From NCBI GenBank assembly GCA_038049695.1, contig CP142452.1:67709501-67773500 (forward strand): a stretch of 64,000 nt of DNA, read 5' to 3'. Below, piece after piece: positions 31,750 to 42,601 of this stretch. Every line of letters begins with the position of its first letter. Positions within the stretch are counted from its first letter, which is position 1. The DNA is from Cinnamomum chago. Its lineage: Eukaryota > Streptophyta > Magnoliopsida > Laurales > Lauraceae. The translations under genes and the position numbers were made by a program. The notes under the pieces were generated by a model that was not told the DNA's origin, did not search any database, and saw only the letters and a list, made by a program, of their open reading frames with translations.

Positions 31750-32605
31750 ATGAGGGAGATCCCTTTTATGGAAAAAGAGAGAGAGTCTAAAAGGAGATAA
31801 AGATGAGAGAGAGAGAGATGACATGAGGGAGACCCCTTTTATGGAAAAAGAGAGCGAGTCTAAAAGGAGATAAAGATGAGAGAGAGAGAGATGACATGAG
31901 GGAGACCCCTTTTATGGAAAAAGAGAGAGAGTCTAAAAGGAGATAAAGATGAGAGAGAGAGAGAGATGACATGACGGAGACCCCTTTTATGAATAAAGAG
32001 AGAGTCTAAAAGGAGATAAAGATGAGAGAGAGAGATGACATGACGGAGACCCCTTTTATGGAAAAAGAGAGTCTAAAAGGAGATAATGATGAGAGAGAGA
32101 GAGATGACATGAGGGAGACCCCTTTTATGGAAAAAGAGAGAGAGAGTCTAAAAGGAGATAAAGATGAGAGAGAGAGAGAGATGACATGACGGAGACCCCT
32201 TTTATGAAAAAAGAGAGAGAGTCTAAAAGGAGATAAAGATGAGAGAGAGAGAGAGATGACATGACGGAGACCCCTTTTATGGAAAAAGAGAGAAAGTCTA
32301 AAAGGAGATAAAGATGAGAGAGAGAGAGAGATGACATGACGGAGACCCCTTTTATGGAAAAAGAGAGAGTCTAAAAGGTGATAAAGATGAGAGAGAGATG
32401 CCATGAGGGAGACACCTTTTATGGAAAAAGAGAGAGAGTCTAAAAGGAGATAAAGATGAGAGAGATGACATGACGGAGACCCCTTTTATGGAAAGAGAGA
32501 GAGAGTCTAAAAGGAGATAAAGATGAGAGAGAGAGAGATGACATGAGGGAGACCCCTTTTATGGAAAAAGAGAGAGAGTCTAAAAGGAGATAAAGATGAT
32601 AGCTG
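31744..32605 (+). repeat. Minisatellite, about 72 bases, 12 units
   Basis: Each unit reads about GATGACATGASGGAGACCCC, then TTTTATGGAAAAAGAGAG and TCTAAAAGGAGATAAAGATG plus a variable AG run. Units start near 31744, 31819, 31891, 31966, 32034, 32103, 32181, 32257, 32330, 32396, 32465 and 32538. Unit length varies mainly in the AG run. Minus-strand ORFs across it (Ser-Leu-rich repeats) are a by-product of the repeat. Confidence 0.95.
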
Positions 32606-32980
32606 TCTTCTTTCCTTTCGAATGATTCCCATAAGGATTGTCCCAAGAGAGGGATTAAGATGGAAAAATACTCAAAAGAATAAAGGTGCTCACTTATCTA
32701 TCAGTTATATCGATCAATTATGTGGTGCAAACACCATACTAGCGATAATGTGTGCAATAAGCTAAACAGTCTTACCGAGCTATTAATTAGTCAAGGAACC
32801 ATTAGAAAGGTCCATCTTAGGGTTCGGGTTGCCTTCGATACCCCAAGACCACATCATTTGTGGCGATGTGCATCTAAGATATCCATGTTCGAGAGAATTA
32901 GCTACCTGGCGCTCTTAAGGTATTAGATCGTGAAGACCTTGGATTCGCACCCTATATACTGGATATGATTTCGTTTGTAT
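32606..32980. other. Single-copy-looking flank, no gene
   Basis: No feature seen. Target site of the CACTA element. Confidence 0.5.
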
Positions 32981-33324
32981 CACTACAAGAAATTTGGGGT
33001 TTAAGGACGACACAAATTTGTCCCAAAATGTACATATTTCGTCACCAAAACTAATTGAGACGAAAATTTTTCGTCACCCGTTTCGTTGCCAAAGCCTTGT
33101 CGCTAAAAGGTATTGGAGACGAAAAAAAATTCGTCACTGAAAATGATAAATTGGTGACGATTTTTTTTTGTCTCCAATACACTGTTGGAAACAAGTAATT
33201 TTTTTTTCGTCTCCAACACACTATGTTGGAAACATACTTGTAAGTAATTAGTGACAACATATTTTGTCATTAAAGGAAGAAATTAAAGACAAAAATATTT
33301 TTTCATAAATATAAGAAATAGCGC

Positions 33325-34294
33325 CCAACTCAAGGACTTCCCAAGAGGTCACCCATCCTAGTACTGCTCCCACCTAAGCACACTTAACTTTGGAATTCTT
33401 ACGATTTTTGGAGGCGCACGATTGTAAAAGACTTCATGCTAAGTTAATACGGGGTTTGACTTATAAGCCATGGTTATAACTTGGATATTTCCGATGCGGG
33501 CTAACGGAGACTCATCGTTTGAAGCCCGTGGTTGACATGCTACGCCCTGTGGTTAAGAGTACCGCCCGGACCAGGATCTCACATTCTCCCCCACTAGAAA
33601 TAGAGTCGTCATCGGCTCTGATACCAACTGTAACAGCCACGCCTAACTTAGCATGAAATTGTCCGCTTTGCCCACGTGTACGTGCGAGGACTTCCCAGGA
33701 GGTCAACTATCCTAGTACTGCTCCCGCCCAAACACGCTTAACTTCGGAGTTCTTACGATTTCCGGGGCCGCGCGGTTTTAAAAAGCCTCATGCTAAGTTA
33801 ATACGGGGTTTAACTTATAAGCCTATGGTTAGGACTTGGATATTTCCGATGTGGGCTATCGTAGACTCGCTGTTTGAAGCCCGTGATTGACACGCTACGC
33901 CCAGTTGTTAAGAGTACCGCCCGGACCAAGATCTCACATTCTCCCCCACTAGAAATAGAGTCGTCCTCGGCTCTAATACCAACTGTCACAGCCCCGCCCA
34001 ACTCAGCATGAAATTGTCCGCTTTGACCCACGTGCACGTTCGAGGACTTCCCAGGAGGTCACCCATCCTAATACTGCTCCCGCCCGAGCACGCTTAACTT
34101 CGGAGTTCTTACGATTTCTGAGGACGCATGGTTTTAAAAAGCCTCATGCTAAGTTAATATGGGGTTTGACTTATAAGCCCAAGGTCAGGACTTGGATATT
34201 TCTGATGTGGGCTAACGGAGACTCACCGTTTGAAGCCCGTGGTTGACATGCTACGCCCCGTGGTTAAAGGTACCGCCCGAACCAAGTTCTCACA
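33325..34294 (-). mobile_element. Cassandra TRIM array (three LTRs) inside the CACTA element
   Basis: On the minus strand: LTR 34294-33984, internal 45 bases, LTR 33938-33629, internal 45 bases, and a shortened LTR 33583 to about 33325. Full LTRs are 310-311 bases, start TGTGAGAAC or TGTGAGATC and end GTGACA or GTTACA. Each internal piece opens with a TTGGTAT(C/T)AGAGCC tRNA-Met primer site and ends in a GTGGGGGAGAA purine tract. Each LTR carries a 5S rRNA-like segment. These traits define Cassandra. No coding capacity. Confidence 0.9.
34039..34120 (-). other. 5S rRNA-derived segment in Cassandra LTR 3
   Basis: The minus strand reads the 3' two thirds of plant 5S rRNA, including AGTTAAGCGTGCTCGGGCG (box A side) and GGATGGGTGACCTCCTGGGA (box C). 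The pol III internal promoter appears intact. Related segments lie at about 33690-33765 (LTR 2) and 33331-33405 (LTR 1, more diverged). Not a genuine 5S gene: it lacks the 5' third and a T-run terminator. Confidence 0.85.
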
Positions 34295-34798
34295 GTAGCA
34301 GAGACTGAGAGAGGTAGGTGTACCTGGCGGTGGCGGACTCCTGAATGGAGGATGATGGGCACAAATGATGGTGATTGGTGATGGTGGCTGCGTCTGGGAA
34401 TTCTAGGAGAGAGAGACTGAGAGAAGTAGAGATGAGAGGGATCACTGATCAGGGATGGGTCTGCACTGCGTGTGTTGATGGAGGGTGATGATGATTGATG
34501 GGGGTCAATGAGCCATGGGCCTGCTGCTTGAGACGATGGGTGGGAGATGTTGGAAAAGGATTTTGGAAAATGGGGAAAAGGGTTCTTCTCTCCTCTTCTG
34601 GAAAAGGGTTTTGGAAAAGAGAGACCGGGATAGATGGAGGGACAAAGGGGGAAATGGGTTTTGGAAAAGGGGCGTTGGATTGGGGTGGGGGGGGGGGATG
34701 GACGTTAGGGCCTTGGGGGCCCATTTTAGTCATTTTAAAGGCTTTTCCAAAGCAATACTTGTAAGAGAGGAATATGCTCAAGTGCGAACGAAATTGGT

Positions 34799-35430
34799 GC
34801 CACCGCAAATGAAATTGGCGCCTTATTTTGGTGACCAAATATTTTCGTCTTCCATAACTTATCCTTAATAGTGACAAATTATGTTCGTCACAAAAACAAA
34901 TTATATTTTGTGACAAAAATTTTCGTCTCCAATGAGCTAAAATAATTCGCGCCAAAGCAAATGAAATTGGCGTCTTATTTTGGTGACGAAATATGTTCGT
35001 TGTCTATAACTTATCCTTATTGGTGACGAATTACGTTCGTCGCAAAACAAATTATATTTTGTGATAAAAATTTTCGTCTCCAATGAGCTAAAATAATTCG
35101 CGCCCGCAAATGAAATTGGCACCTTATTCTAGTGACGAAATATTTTCGTCTTCCATAACTTATCCTTATTAGTGACGAATTAAGTTCGTCATAAAAACAA
35201 ATTATATTTTGTGACAAAAATGTTCGTCTCCAATGAGCTAAAATAATCCGCGCCAAAGCAAATGAAATTGGCGCCTTATTTTGGTGACGAAATATGTTCG
35301 TCTTCCATAACTTATCCTTATTGGTGACAAATTACGTTCGTCGCAAAAAAAAAAAAAAAATTTGTGACAACAATTTTCATCTCTAATGAGCTAAAATAAT
35401 TGGCGCCAACACAAAACAAGTTGGCGCCAT
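34799..35430 (+). repeat. Subterminal tandem repeat of CACTA, about 150 bases, 4-5 units
   Basis: The phrase GCAAATGAAATTGGCGCC recurs at about 34799, 34952, 35103, 35256 and 35405, with TTCGTC motifs, TAACTTATCCTTATT and CAATGAGCTAAAATAATTCG between. Confidence 0.9.
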
Positions 35431-35590
35431 ATTTTTGTAGACGAAATTTTGTTTTCGTCTCCAATACTTTTGAAAAAAATGAAAACAGACGACAAAATTT
35501 ATATTTCGTCCCCTTTGAGTGTTCTTTTAAGACAAAAAAAAAATTCTTCATCAGATTTCGTCAGAATAGCCTAAATTTCTTGTAGTGTAT

Positions 35591-36570
35591 CTCTAGAAAA
35601 CTCTCGGGAATGATGGTTAGTTCTTACCTCATCCCTGTAGTCCAATTTTGATGTATTTCAGAAATTCGGGTTCCAAGTAAACTAGCCAGGCCTAGGCCAA
35701 ACCCAAGGAACATTGAATTTTTAATCACACCAAATGATCAATTTGTGGGGCACCCAATGGCCCAAATCCAAGCCTCACAAGTCCCCAAAATAATACCCAA
35801 AAAGTGGGCCAAGATGGGCGTGCGGGTCGTTCTTCTCCTTCTTGTTTAATTTTTTCTTTTGTTTCTGTCGGTCTTCTGCATCTTCTGTTTCTGTGGGTCT
35901 GGGCCAAGATGGGCGTGCGGATCCCTAGAATAATTGGGATTTTGTTGATATCAACTAAGCAAGGGCAACAGGGAAAACAAAAATTGAATTTTGGGAGGGA
36001 GGTTGTTGGTTGATATTATTAAAATCAGGGGTCTACAGTTGTGGTTACTCTATTCAAGGGAATATTTTTTGGAAAATGTCCCTAAATAAAATTAGATTTC
36101 CCACTTTTTGTTTCTTTTTTCCAGGAGACCGTACTTCAAACAAGCAGAGTTAGAGCTTGTGACAATAGTTATTCTTACTCTTATGCATTGTACACTTCCT
36201 ATGACTGGTGGAAATGCACAACACAACTTATTTAATTTCTTCTTTTCACTTTTAGGCCCTATTATAATATCTAGAGTTTAAAAGAATTTATGTATGAATA
36301 ATTTATAAATCCTCCTCTTAGGTGGAGGATCTACAAATGCCAAGAATGTCGGAATTCTGAGAATCACAAAGGACATTTTAGACTTATCAAATGGCAAAGA
36401 TTTGGGATTTTAACAAAGAAACATGGTATTTACAACTACCAGGGGGACAAGCCTTCACATATAGTATGTAAAATTTTTAATATCTCAAATTTCATAAAAA
36501 TTCTAATAAAAAAAAGTGTCCTTAATAGCTAAAGCAGGTCCGTTCCGTTCCTTTCTATTTTCGTTACATT
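35591..36570. other. Intergenic, no gene seen
   Basis: No recognisable coding sequence or repeat. The GGGCCAAGATGGGCGTGCGG phrase occurs twice (35806 and 35900). Confidence 0.5.
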
Positions 36571-36904
36571 AGGCCCCGTTTGGATACATGTAGAATATAA
36601 TATTTTTAGATTTAAATAGTAGCAGAATCAAATGATGTAGAATATAATAGTGCAATATTATAATAGTGCAGCATTTTCGCTATTTGGCATTTTTTCAAAA
36701 AATGCACCAGATTTTAAACTAAGTTGTTTGGCAGTTGATGAAGATTATTATATATGCTAAAGCAAAGACATCACAGATTTTAGAGTCAAACAAATAATCT
36801 TATGTAAATTTATAGTTTGCTGTCAAAGTTCATAACAAAAGAAATCAAGACGATAACTACAATCCATGATAAGCTTTTTATTGATGCTCATGCCGATCTC
36901 TTAG

Positions 36905-38233
36905 CCTTCTAGTGCGAATGCTGTATTCATCTCACATAGCATTTGCAATTGCTTCCCGCATTCTATTGCCCTCCCGATGTTGCCCATCCGTGCTATAAAC
37001 ATCATCTGGTTCATTGATATCCTCCTGTTCAAAAGATTGATTCTCATATTGAAGGTCATACTCTTCAAATATCCAATCTTCATCGTTAGAGTGGATGTGA
37101 ATGAAGTTGTGTAAGGTGCAACATGCAATTATTACATCTGTAACCGTGTCAAATGAATGAGAGGAAGTGTTCTTCAATATCGGAAAGCGATTTTTTATTA
37201 CACCGAAAATACACTCAATTGCATTCCGTAAGGAAGAATGGCGAAGGTTGAATAGTTCTTTGGCATCTTGTGGTCCTATACTTCACGAGCAAACTCTCTC
37301 AAATGATATCGCACTCCTCGGTATGGGGCAATGTAATTAGGAGTGTTTCTATATCCCGCATCAACTAGATAATATTTACCTGATAAAATACAAGTAAGAT
37401 TTTGATTAATAAACAAATGGGATTATTTGATCGAAGCAAAATAAAATTACATACCTCGTGGTACTTTAAAGCCATCTTTCTCTGCGGCCCTTAAAAAAAT
37501 AGCGTTTGATGCTGAACCCTCCCATCCTGCTTGAATATGAATGAACTTCAAACTTAAAAGTACAAGCGGCCATAACATTTTGTGATAATAATCCGTGTCA
37601 ATTTCAATACGGTGCTTGCTTATGGGACTCAACGAACACAGGAATATGTGTGCCATCAATTGCTCCGATACAATCATATATTACGTAAAATGAATCATTA
37701 ACCTAATCATAAGCACATTGCCTAAATTAAAAGGATATTAATTACCTTGGAAAAAAGGTTAAAACGAGTATCATTTGCAATTTCTATTTGAACATCGATT
37801 GATGGATCACGTATGTATTGTGTTGAAAGAGAAAGTATAGCTTGAAGAACTCCATTGAAATGATAACTGATTGTTTCACCTGAATGTTGAAAACATTCTT
37901 GAACTTGACGATTGACAGCATTATAACCGATCGTGAATAGGAACATTATGAGTTGTTCTTTGAGACTTATATCTCGTGTATCACATAAAAGATTTTTGCT
38001 ACGAATAACATTGCACAACTTCGTAAATATGGGCCTTTCCATACGACAAACTTGTTGAAAATGCTCCAAATGACCAATTAATAATTCATTACATAAGCAG
38101 CACCAGAAAGTGCTGAATCACGACATGACTTTTTATCAAAATAAGTGTCTACGTACCAACCAGCAACAGCTACTACAACATATTAAGTTTAACTTGCTCC
38201 CTTCGACGAAGCATTAATGTCATCATTAGACAT
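36905..38233 (-). pseudogene. Harbinger DDE nuclease (transposase), frameshifted
   Basis: An N-terminal helical domain (MERPIFTKLCNVIRSKNLL, 37722-38069) is followed by the nuclease core: AIDGTHIPVFVESHKQAPY (first Asp, near 37660), AGWEGSAS, KYYLVDAGYRNTPNYIAPYR (second Asp, near 37360), LRNAIECIFGVIKNRF (Glu, near 37200) and IIACCTLHNFIHIH. All three DDE residues are present. The frame is broken after QAPY, after LREFAREV (stop plus shift) and near 38070, so it cannot be made as one protein. Confidence 0.88.
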
Positions 38234-38852
38234 TATTTTTTTCTTTATAATTTCTGCAATAAAATAAATATTTAATTTTAATAAATGCAATCCATCATAG
38301 TAAAATCAAATAATATCTGCAAAAAAATAAATACGATATTAAAGACATTCTATTAAGAACCACTAAAAATAACAAGCATTGATAAAATATTATTTGAAAT
38401 CACATAATGAATTATTATTAAAAAAAGTAACGAACAATGTTTTAAACTTCCTCAAACCCAACTTTAACGACGTAATGAAGCATTATTAAAAGAGTAACTA
38501 ACAAAGTTCTTAACATCATCAAACTCATAATAAACCATGCAATTTTTTTTATTAAAACCATTATAAAATTATAGAGATTTATGCATCTGGTCGCGCCCCA
38601 CAATTTTGACGAAGCCATCACAATCGCAATGGTCCTTTAAGGGTCATAAATGCGATTGCATTTTGTCGATCTCGAAGAAATTTTACTGCTTCTATGATAG
38701 TGTCTTCATCTAGTTCTTCTATTTTTTTGAAGTTCTTCTAGGCATATTTCATACGAATCTTTCGTTGATGTAGGTGGAGTTATAGCACATAAGCGATCGG
38801 ATGATGTCACCATTCTTGAGATTTCATCAACTATTCTCTCACCAACACTTGT

Positions 38853-40672
38853 TCAACCACTTTTTTGATGATTTAGTGATTTTGGTACTGCAGAACAACG
38901 TTTGCTTCGATTATCCTTTTGTGTCATTATCACTACATTCTCTGAGCTTGAACCAGACTCTTCCACTCGCTCATTAGATGGTGGTTGAGATATACCAGGA
39001 GTAGCGCAATTCTGAATAGGAATTTTCTCTTCTACACAGGGTTGTGTAATTGGGATGCGACTTGACTTTTGTCGCTTGCCTTCTGCCGTACAACCTATAA
39101 CAATAAGTTTATAATCAAAATTATTTCTCATCATCATAATATATATGATTTTATTAATTAATAAATTTAATATTATACCTTCATATATGATGCTAAGATT
39201 ATCATATAGCGGAAAAGAAGTCCTATAAGCTTTTGCTTCTGGGTGTGCCTGTGAAAACAATATACTATTAATTATTAATAAACTTAGTTCAAATGGAAAA
39301 TTCTTATTAATGAAATTTATGTTTCCATGCAAATATACCTGAATATAATGATTCCACACATCTTCATCTGCAATGCAAATATGCATAAGGTCATCCCATC
39401 CAAATCCACTTTGCTCTCTCAATGCCTTCACAATCTGATACCGAGCTTTCAAATATGTCATATGACTTTTTAATTGTTGTACGGTTTCCGAAATATTAAA
39501 TTTCTTATTTAAATCTTCTGTTGCTTTTCTCCATATTTCTTTCTTAAATCCATTGTCAGAGAAGCGCCCTAAACCGCATTGTTCTGCTAAAAAATCGACT
39601 ACAAATTAGGGTTGCACAAAAAATCCGGTATCATCGCAAAACCGAACCGAACCGACTGAACCGGGTGGTTCGGATCGGTTTATAGTAGATTAGTTTGGTT
39701 AACGGTTTGAAAATCATAAAAACCGCTTATATTGGTCGGTTATCGGTTTGAGCCCACGGTTAACCGCTTAAACTAAACCGACCTATGTAGTAACTTAAGT
39801 ATTGCTTTTTTACTATTTTAGCCTTAAGGTTTCGTTTTTTACTACTTTCAAAGTTACATTCCACAACTCCATTCTCACATGAACTCAACAGCCAACACCG
39901 CCTCAATACATCTCCTCTAATCTCTCAAATGCTTTTTTATACTTCATTGCAGATGGAAGTATTACTTACAGGGTGTTTTCCTTCCATCATAATTCCTTCC
40001 TCGTTTTAATGAAGTTTTTATTAGAAGGCCGCACTCTTGAGAATGCTAGAAAAGCTAATAGAGCCTAGCCTTTTGATGGTTGGTTTTGGTCTAACCTAAC
40101 AAATGTTTTAAGAAACCTTTATTTCTGAAAAATACAGTGGGTTCTGATACAGATTCCGTTTGTGTTTGACTTTTGTTGACATCAACTATTATTCTATTGT
40201 AATTCCAAATAGTATCAGGTGGAATGAATGTTTTACTGCAAGCTGGTTATTGTTTTTTTTTTTTTTTTTTTGTGAGCTTGTGTTTAGTCCAAACTCTCTT
40301 TTTGGAGTAGAATTATTTTTTATATGCGTTTAGAATGTTGGATTTTTATGTTTGCACTAAACATTGGAATAAATGCAAAGGACGAGGTATCATCATTTTG
40401 AAAATTTCAATGTTTGATTTAAAATAAAATAAAATAAAAAACAACGATTTAACTGATCGAACCGAACCGAACCAAACGGTTCGGTTCGGTTTAAGCCCTC
40501 TCCATCGGTCGAATCGGATCGGTTAATTAAAAACTGACATGTTCGGTTTGGTTGTTGGTTTTAGTGTTAAACCGATCCGAACCGCCCATATGCAGCCCTA
40601 CTACAAATGCATCTTGTGCAGGTGTCCATGAAGCTCTATTTCCACCTTTGGAGTCAAAAGGCAATGAAGACA
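38853..40672 (-). pseudogene. Harbinger Myb/SANT-like ORF1, split by a hAT-type insert
   Basis: Starts MSSLPFDSKGGNRASWTPAQ at 40672 and breaks in the codons after DAF at the insert (39607-40600). It resumes with FLAEQCGLGRFSDNGFKKEI, RATEDLNKKFN-type residues and REQSGFGWDDLMHICIADED, and after two introns with good GT/AG borders gives HPEAKAYRTSFPLYDNLSII and TAEGKRQ. This is the SANT-like protein that recruits the nuclease to the termini. With one target copy and the insert removed the frame would be continuous. Confidence 0.85.
39607..40600. mobile_element. Non-autonomous hAT-type element (994 bases)
   Basis: Flanked by a perfect 8-bp target duplication, CTACAAAT (39599-39606 and 40601-40608). 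Ends TAGGGTTGCA and TGCAGCCCTA are inverted repeats. Subterminal regions are packed with CGGTTCGG/CCGAACCG motifs in both orientations. No transposase ORF. The 8-bp duplication places it in the hAT superfamily. Confidence 0.93.
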
Positions 40673-40879
40673 TCTTTTAAGTGACACCGGATCAATTAAA
40701 GTTTTGACTTTTAATACCTAAAGTAAAGCAATTCACATAGTAAATTAATACCTAAAGTAAAGCAATACCCAATTAAAGTTTCTTTTCACCCACTCTTGTT
40801 AAAATATTAAATTAATTCAAATGCCATGCTGTTTTGTCAAATGTGTTGTTTTTTAATAAGTCATTTGTTAAATGGGCCC

Positions 40880-41615
40880 TTGGAAGAAGTCACTCTACGT
40901 AGTGTACAAGTGTTTTGTAGTAGGTTGTGTTAATTCTAAAGTCAAGGTGTACATGGGACACTTGGTTGTATTAGTCCTAGAGTCAAGGTGTACATGGGAC
41001 ACCTGTCCTTGGTTGTTAGCTACTTAACTTTATTTAAATATCTTCTGTAAAGAAGCTTATGGAGGAAAAACATTTAAATTTGATTCTCAATTCATCAATC
41101 CACTCAATTCTTCTTTGTGTCCTCAAGAAAAACCACTACTGATTGGGGTCTAAAAAGAGTTTCATAACAGGATTATTTAGATCTCTCCCCTTCAATATGC
41201 TTTCTATAATCGTGTAATAGTTGGTGAAGATGACTCCATCTAATTTGGCAGGGCAGTTTGGAGACACTGCTTACACTAAAAGGTATTTGTTGGGGGCATT
41301 GCTTGGGAGACTCAAAGATGTTAGCAAAACACAGTCCAATCTCAATGGTCATGTCAGCTAACAGGTTGGGAGAATTGTAGAGCTTGCAGACGAGACAACT
41401 ATCAGTCATGTCCTTTTCCGTGTTGATTTATATTTTAACTAATCAAGGATTAGTTGAGGGTTCATTAAGGATTAGTTGATGCCCAGTTACTAATTATCTC
41501 TTCTTGTATAAATAGAACAGAGAGCACTTGTATTCAATAAGATTCAAGGAATAATATCTGAAGCTTCCTCTAGAGGTTTTCTCTGCAACGCCTCTACATC
41601 TCTTCTTCTTCTCAG
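40880..41615. other. LTR-like debris, no intact gene
   Basis: Two stretches resemble plant LTR ends: 40930-41168 (repeated GTCAAGGTGTACATGGGACAC, later CAATCCACTCAATTCTTC, ending TTTCATAACA) and about 41430-41610 (TATAAATAGAACAGAGAGC, then ATTCAATAAGATTCAAGGAA). Neither has a partner LTR that I could match. The minus-strand ORF at 41173-41409 is not recognised. Confidence 0.4.
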
Positions 41616-41720
41616 TTGTTAAAAGAGACTATGAGAACATACTTTGAGCAATTTGGAGAGATTTTTGAGGTTGTTGTCATCACAGATAAGAACACCGGAA
41701 GAGAAGAAGGCTATGGATTT
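41616..41720 (+). pseudogene. RRM-domain exon fragment
   Basis: Encodes KETMRTYFEQFGEIFEVVVI then TDKNTGREEGYGF, the middle of an RNA recognition motif close to plant RBM24/38-type RNA-binding proteins (RNP-1 GYGF, where family members read GRSKGYGFV). It is followed directly by a consensus GTAAGT donor. The preceding RNP-2 half and the following exon were not found. Sitting just after LTR-like sequence, it may be a transduced or relic exon. Confidence 0.7.
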
Positions 41721-42596
41721 GTAAGTTCTCTTTTGTTTTATGAATACATGAGGTTTCATATCTTAGAACCTCACAAATATCAAGAAGCATGTGAAAAAGT
41801 AAATCTAAATCTCAGTTTCTATTATTTGCACTTTTTTGAGCCCTGAATGCATGGTTCCTAACTATTCAATTTTCTCAGAGGTATTAATGCTAGATAGAAA
41901 TGTATAGCTTAGATCGTCAAGGATTTTGAGAGAAAAAAAAAAAAAAAAAAACAAAGAAACAGCATAATCCATGTTGTTGTTGGCGGAGGGGAGGTTCTAA
42001 ATGGCCCAGTGACAAACTTGCATCCTGATGCAAAATAATGAAGACAAAGTAGTACCACAGCAAAGAAGAGGGAAGAGTTTCACAGAAGTCCCTTATTTGG
42101 TTTATGATATGGACCATTGGATGTTCCACCGTTCAAGAAATGAGACCAGCCAACCAGCTACCCAAGGCTCAGGCCTAGGTACCGTATATGTAAACCAGAG
42201 TACCCTGTTAACGGGAGTCCCCTACCTTCAAAGCGTGTTTGAAGCCTTTTATCCGAATGTGGGAGAAATTTAGAACCAGAACGTCGGAAGATCAAAACAT
42301 ATTTTTATAAATTTCTGAAATTTCTGTAAAGAGATAGGGAAAAATGAAAGAGAGACAAGAAAGAGAAAGAAATGACGTACATTTCTTCCGTGAGAAATGA
42401 TATCCAAAGAGGGGATGAGAGGAGAGGAAGAGCAGACGATGTGGGGGAGGGAAAGTGAAGAAGACGTGGGAGAGGGAAAGATAAGGATAAGGAGTGGAAC
42501 AGATGAAGCGAGAGAGGAAAAAGAAAAGGAGAAAGAGGAAGCGGGAGGGGAAAAAAATTAGGAAGAGGACGAGCAAGATGGAAGCCGTGAAATCAC
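41721..42596. other. Intergenic, no gene assigned
   Basis: Plus-strand ORF 42028-42273 has no recognised similarity. 42330-42560 is a purine-rich run of GAGA/GGAA repeats. Confidence 0.5.
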
Positions 42597-42601
42597 ATAA
42601 T

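Larger units (their letters stand above)
32981..35587. mobile_element. Non-autonomous CACTA (En/Spm) element
   Basis: Terminal inverted repeats CACTACAAGAAATTT at 32981 and AAATTTCTTGTAGTG ending 35587, flanked by the 3-bp target duplication TAT (32978-32980 and 35588-35590). Subterminal regions are dense in TTCGTC/GACGAAA motifs in both orientations, as expected for transposase-binding arrays. No transposase ORF is present. It contains the Cassandra array and a 150-bp tandem repeat. Confidence 0.93.
36571..40879 (-). mobile_element. PIF/Harbinger DNA transposon, decayed
   Basis: Contains both genes of this superfamily on the minus strand: the Myb/SANT-like protein (40672 to 38853) and the DDE nuclease (38233 to 36905). 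The left end reads GGCCCCGTTTGGATACATG after TTA, as expected for a Harbinger terminus. The best right-end candidate (GGGCCCATTTAACAAATG on the minus strand, ending 40879) is an imperfect match and the TTA duplication is not clear there, so the right boundary is uncertain. A hAT-type insertion splits the first gene. Confidence 0.8.

Noticed and set aside
31787-32646. Ser-Leu-rich minus-strand ORFs
   Set aside because: They follow the 72-bp minisatellite and shift frame with its AG-run length.
33331-34120. Apparent tandem 5S rRNA genes
   Set aside because: The 5' third of 5S is missing, and each copy lies in a TGT...ACA LTR with a primer site, so they are Cassandra LTRs.
34449-35256. Several ORFs of 60-170 codons inside the CACTA element
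   Set aside because: They repeat the same peptide because they cross the 150-bp tandem units. By-products of the repeat, not genes.
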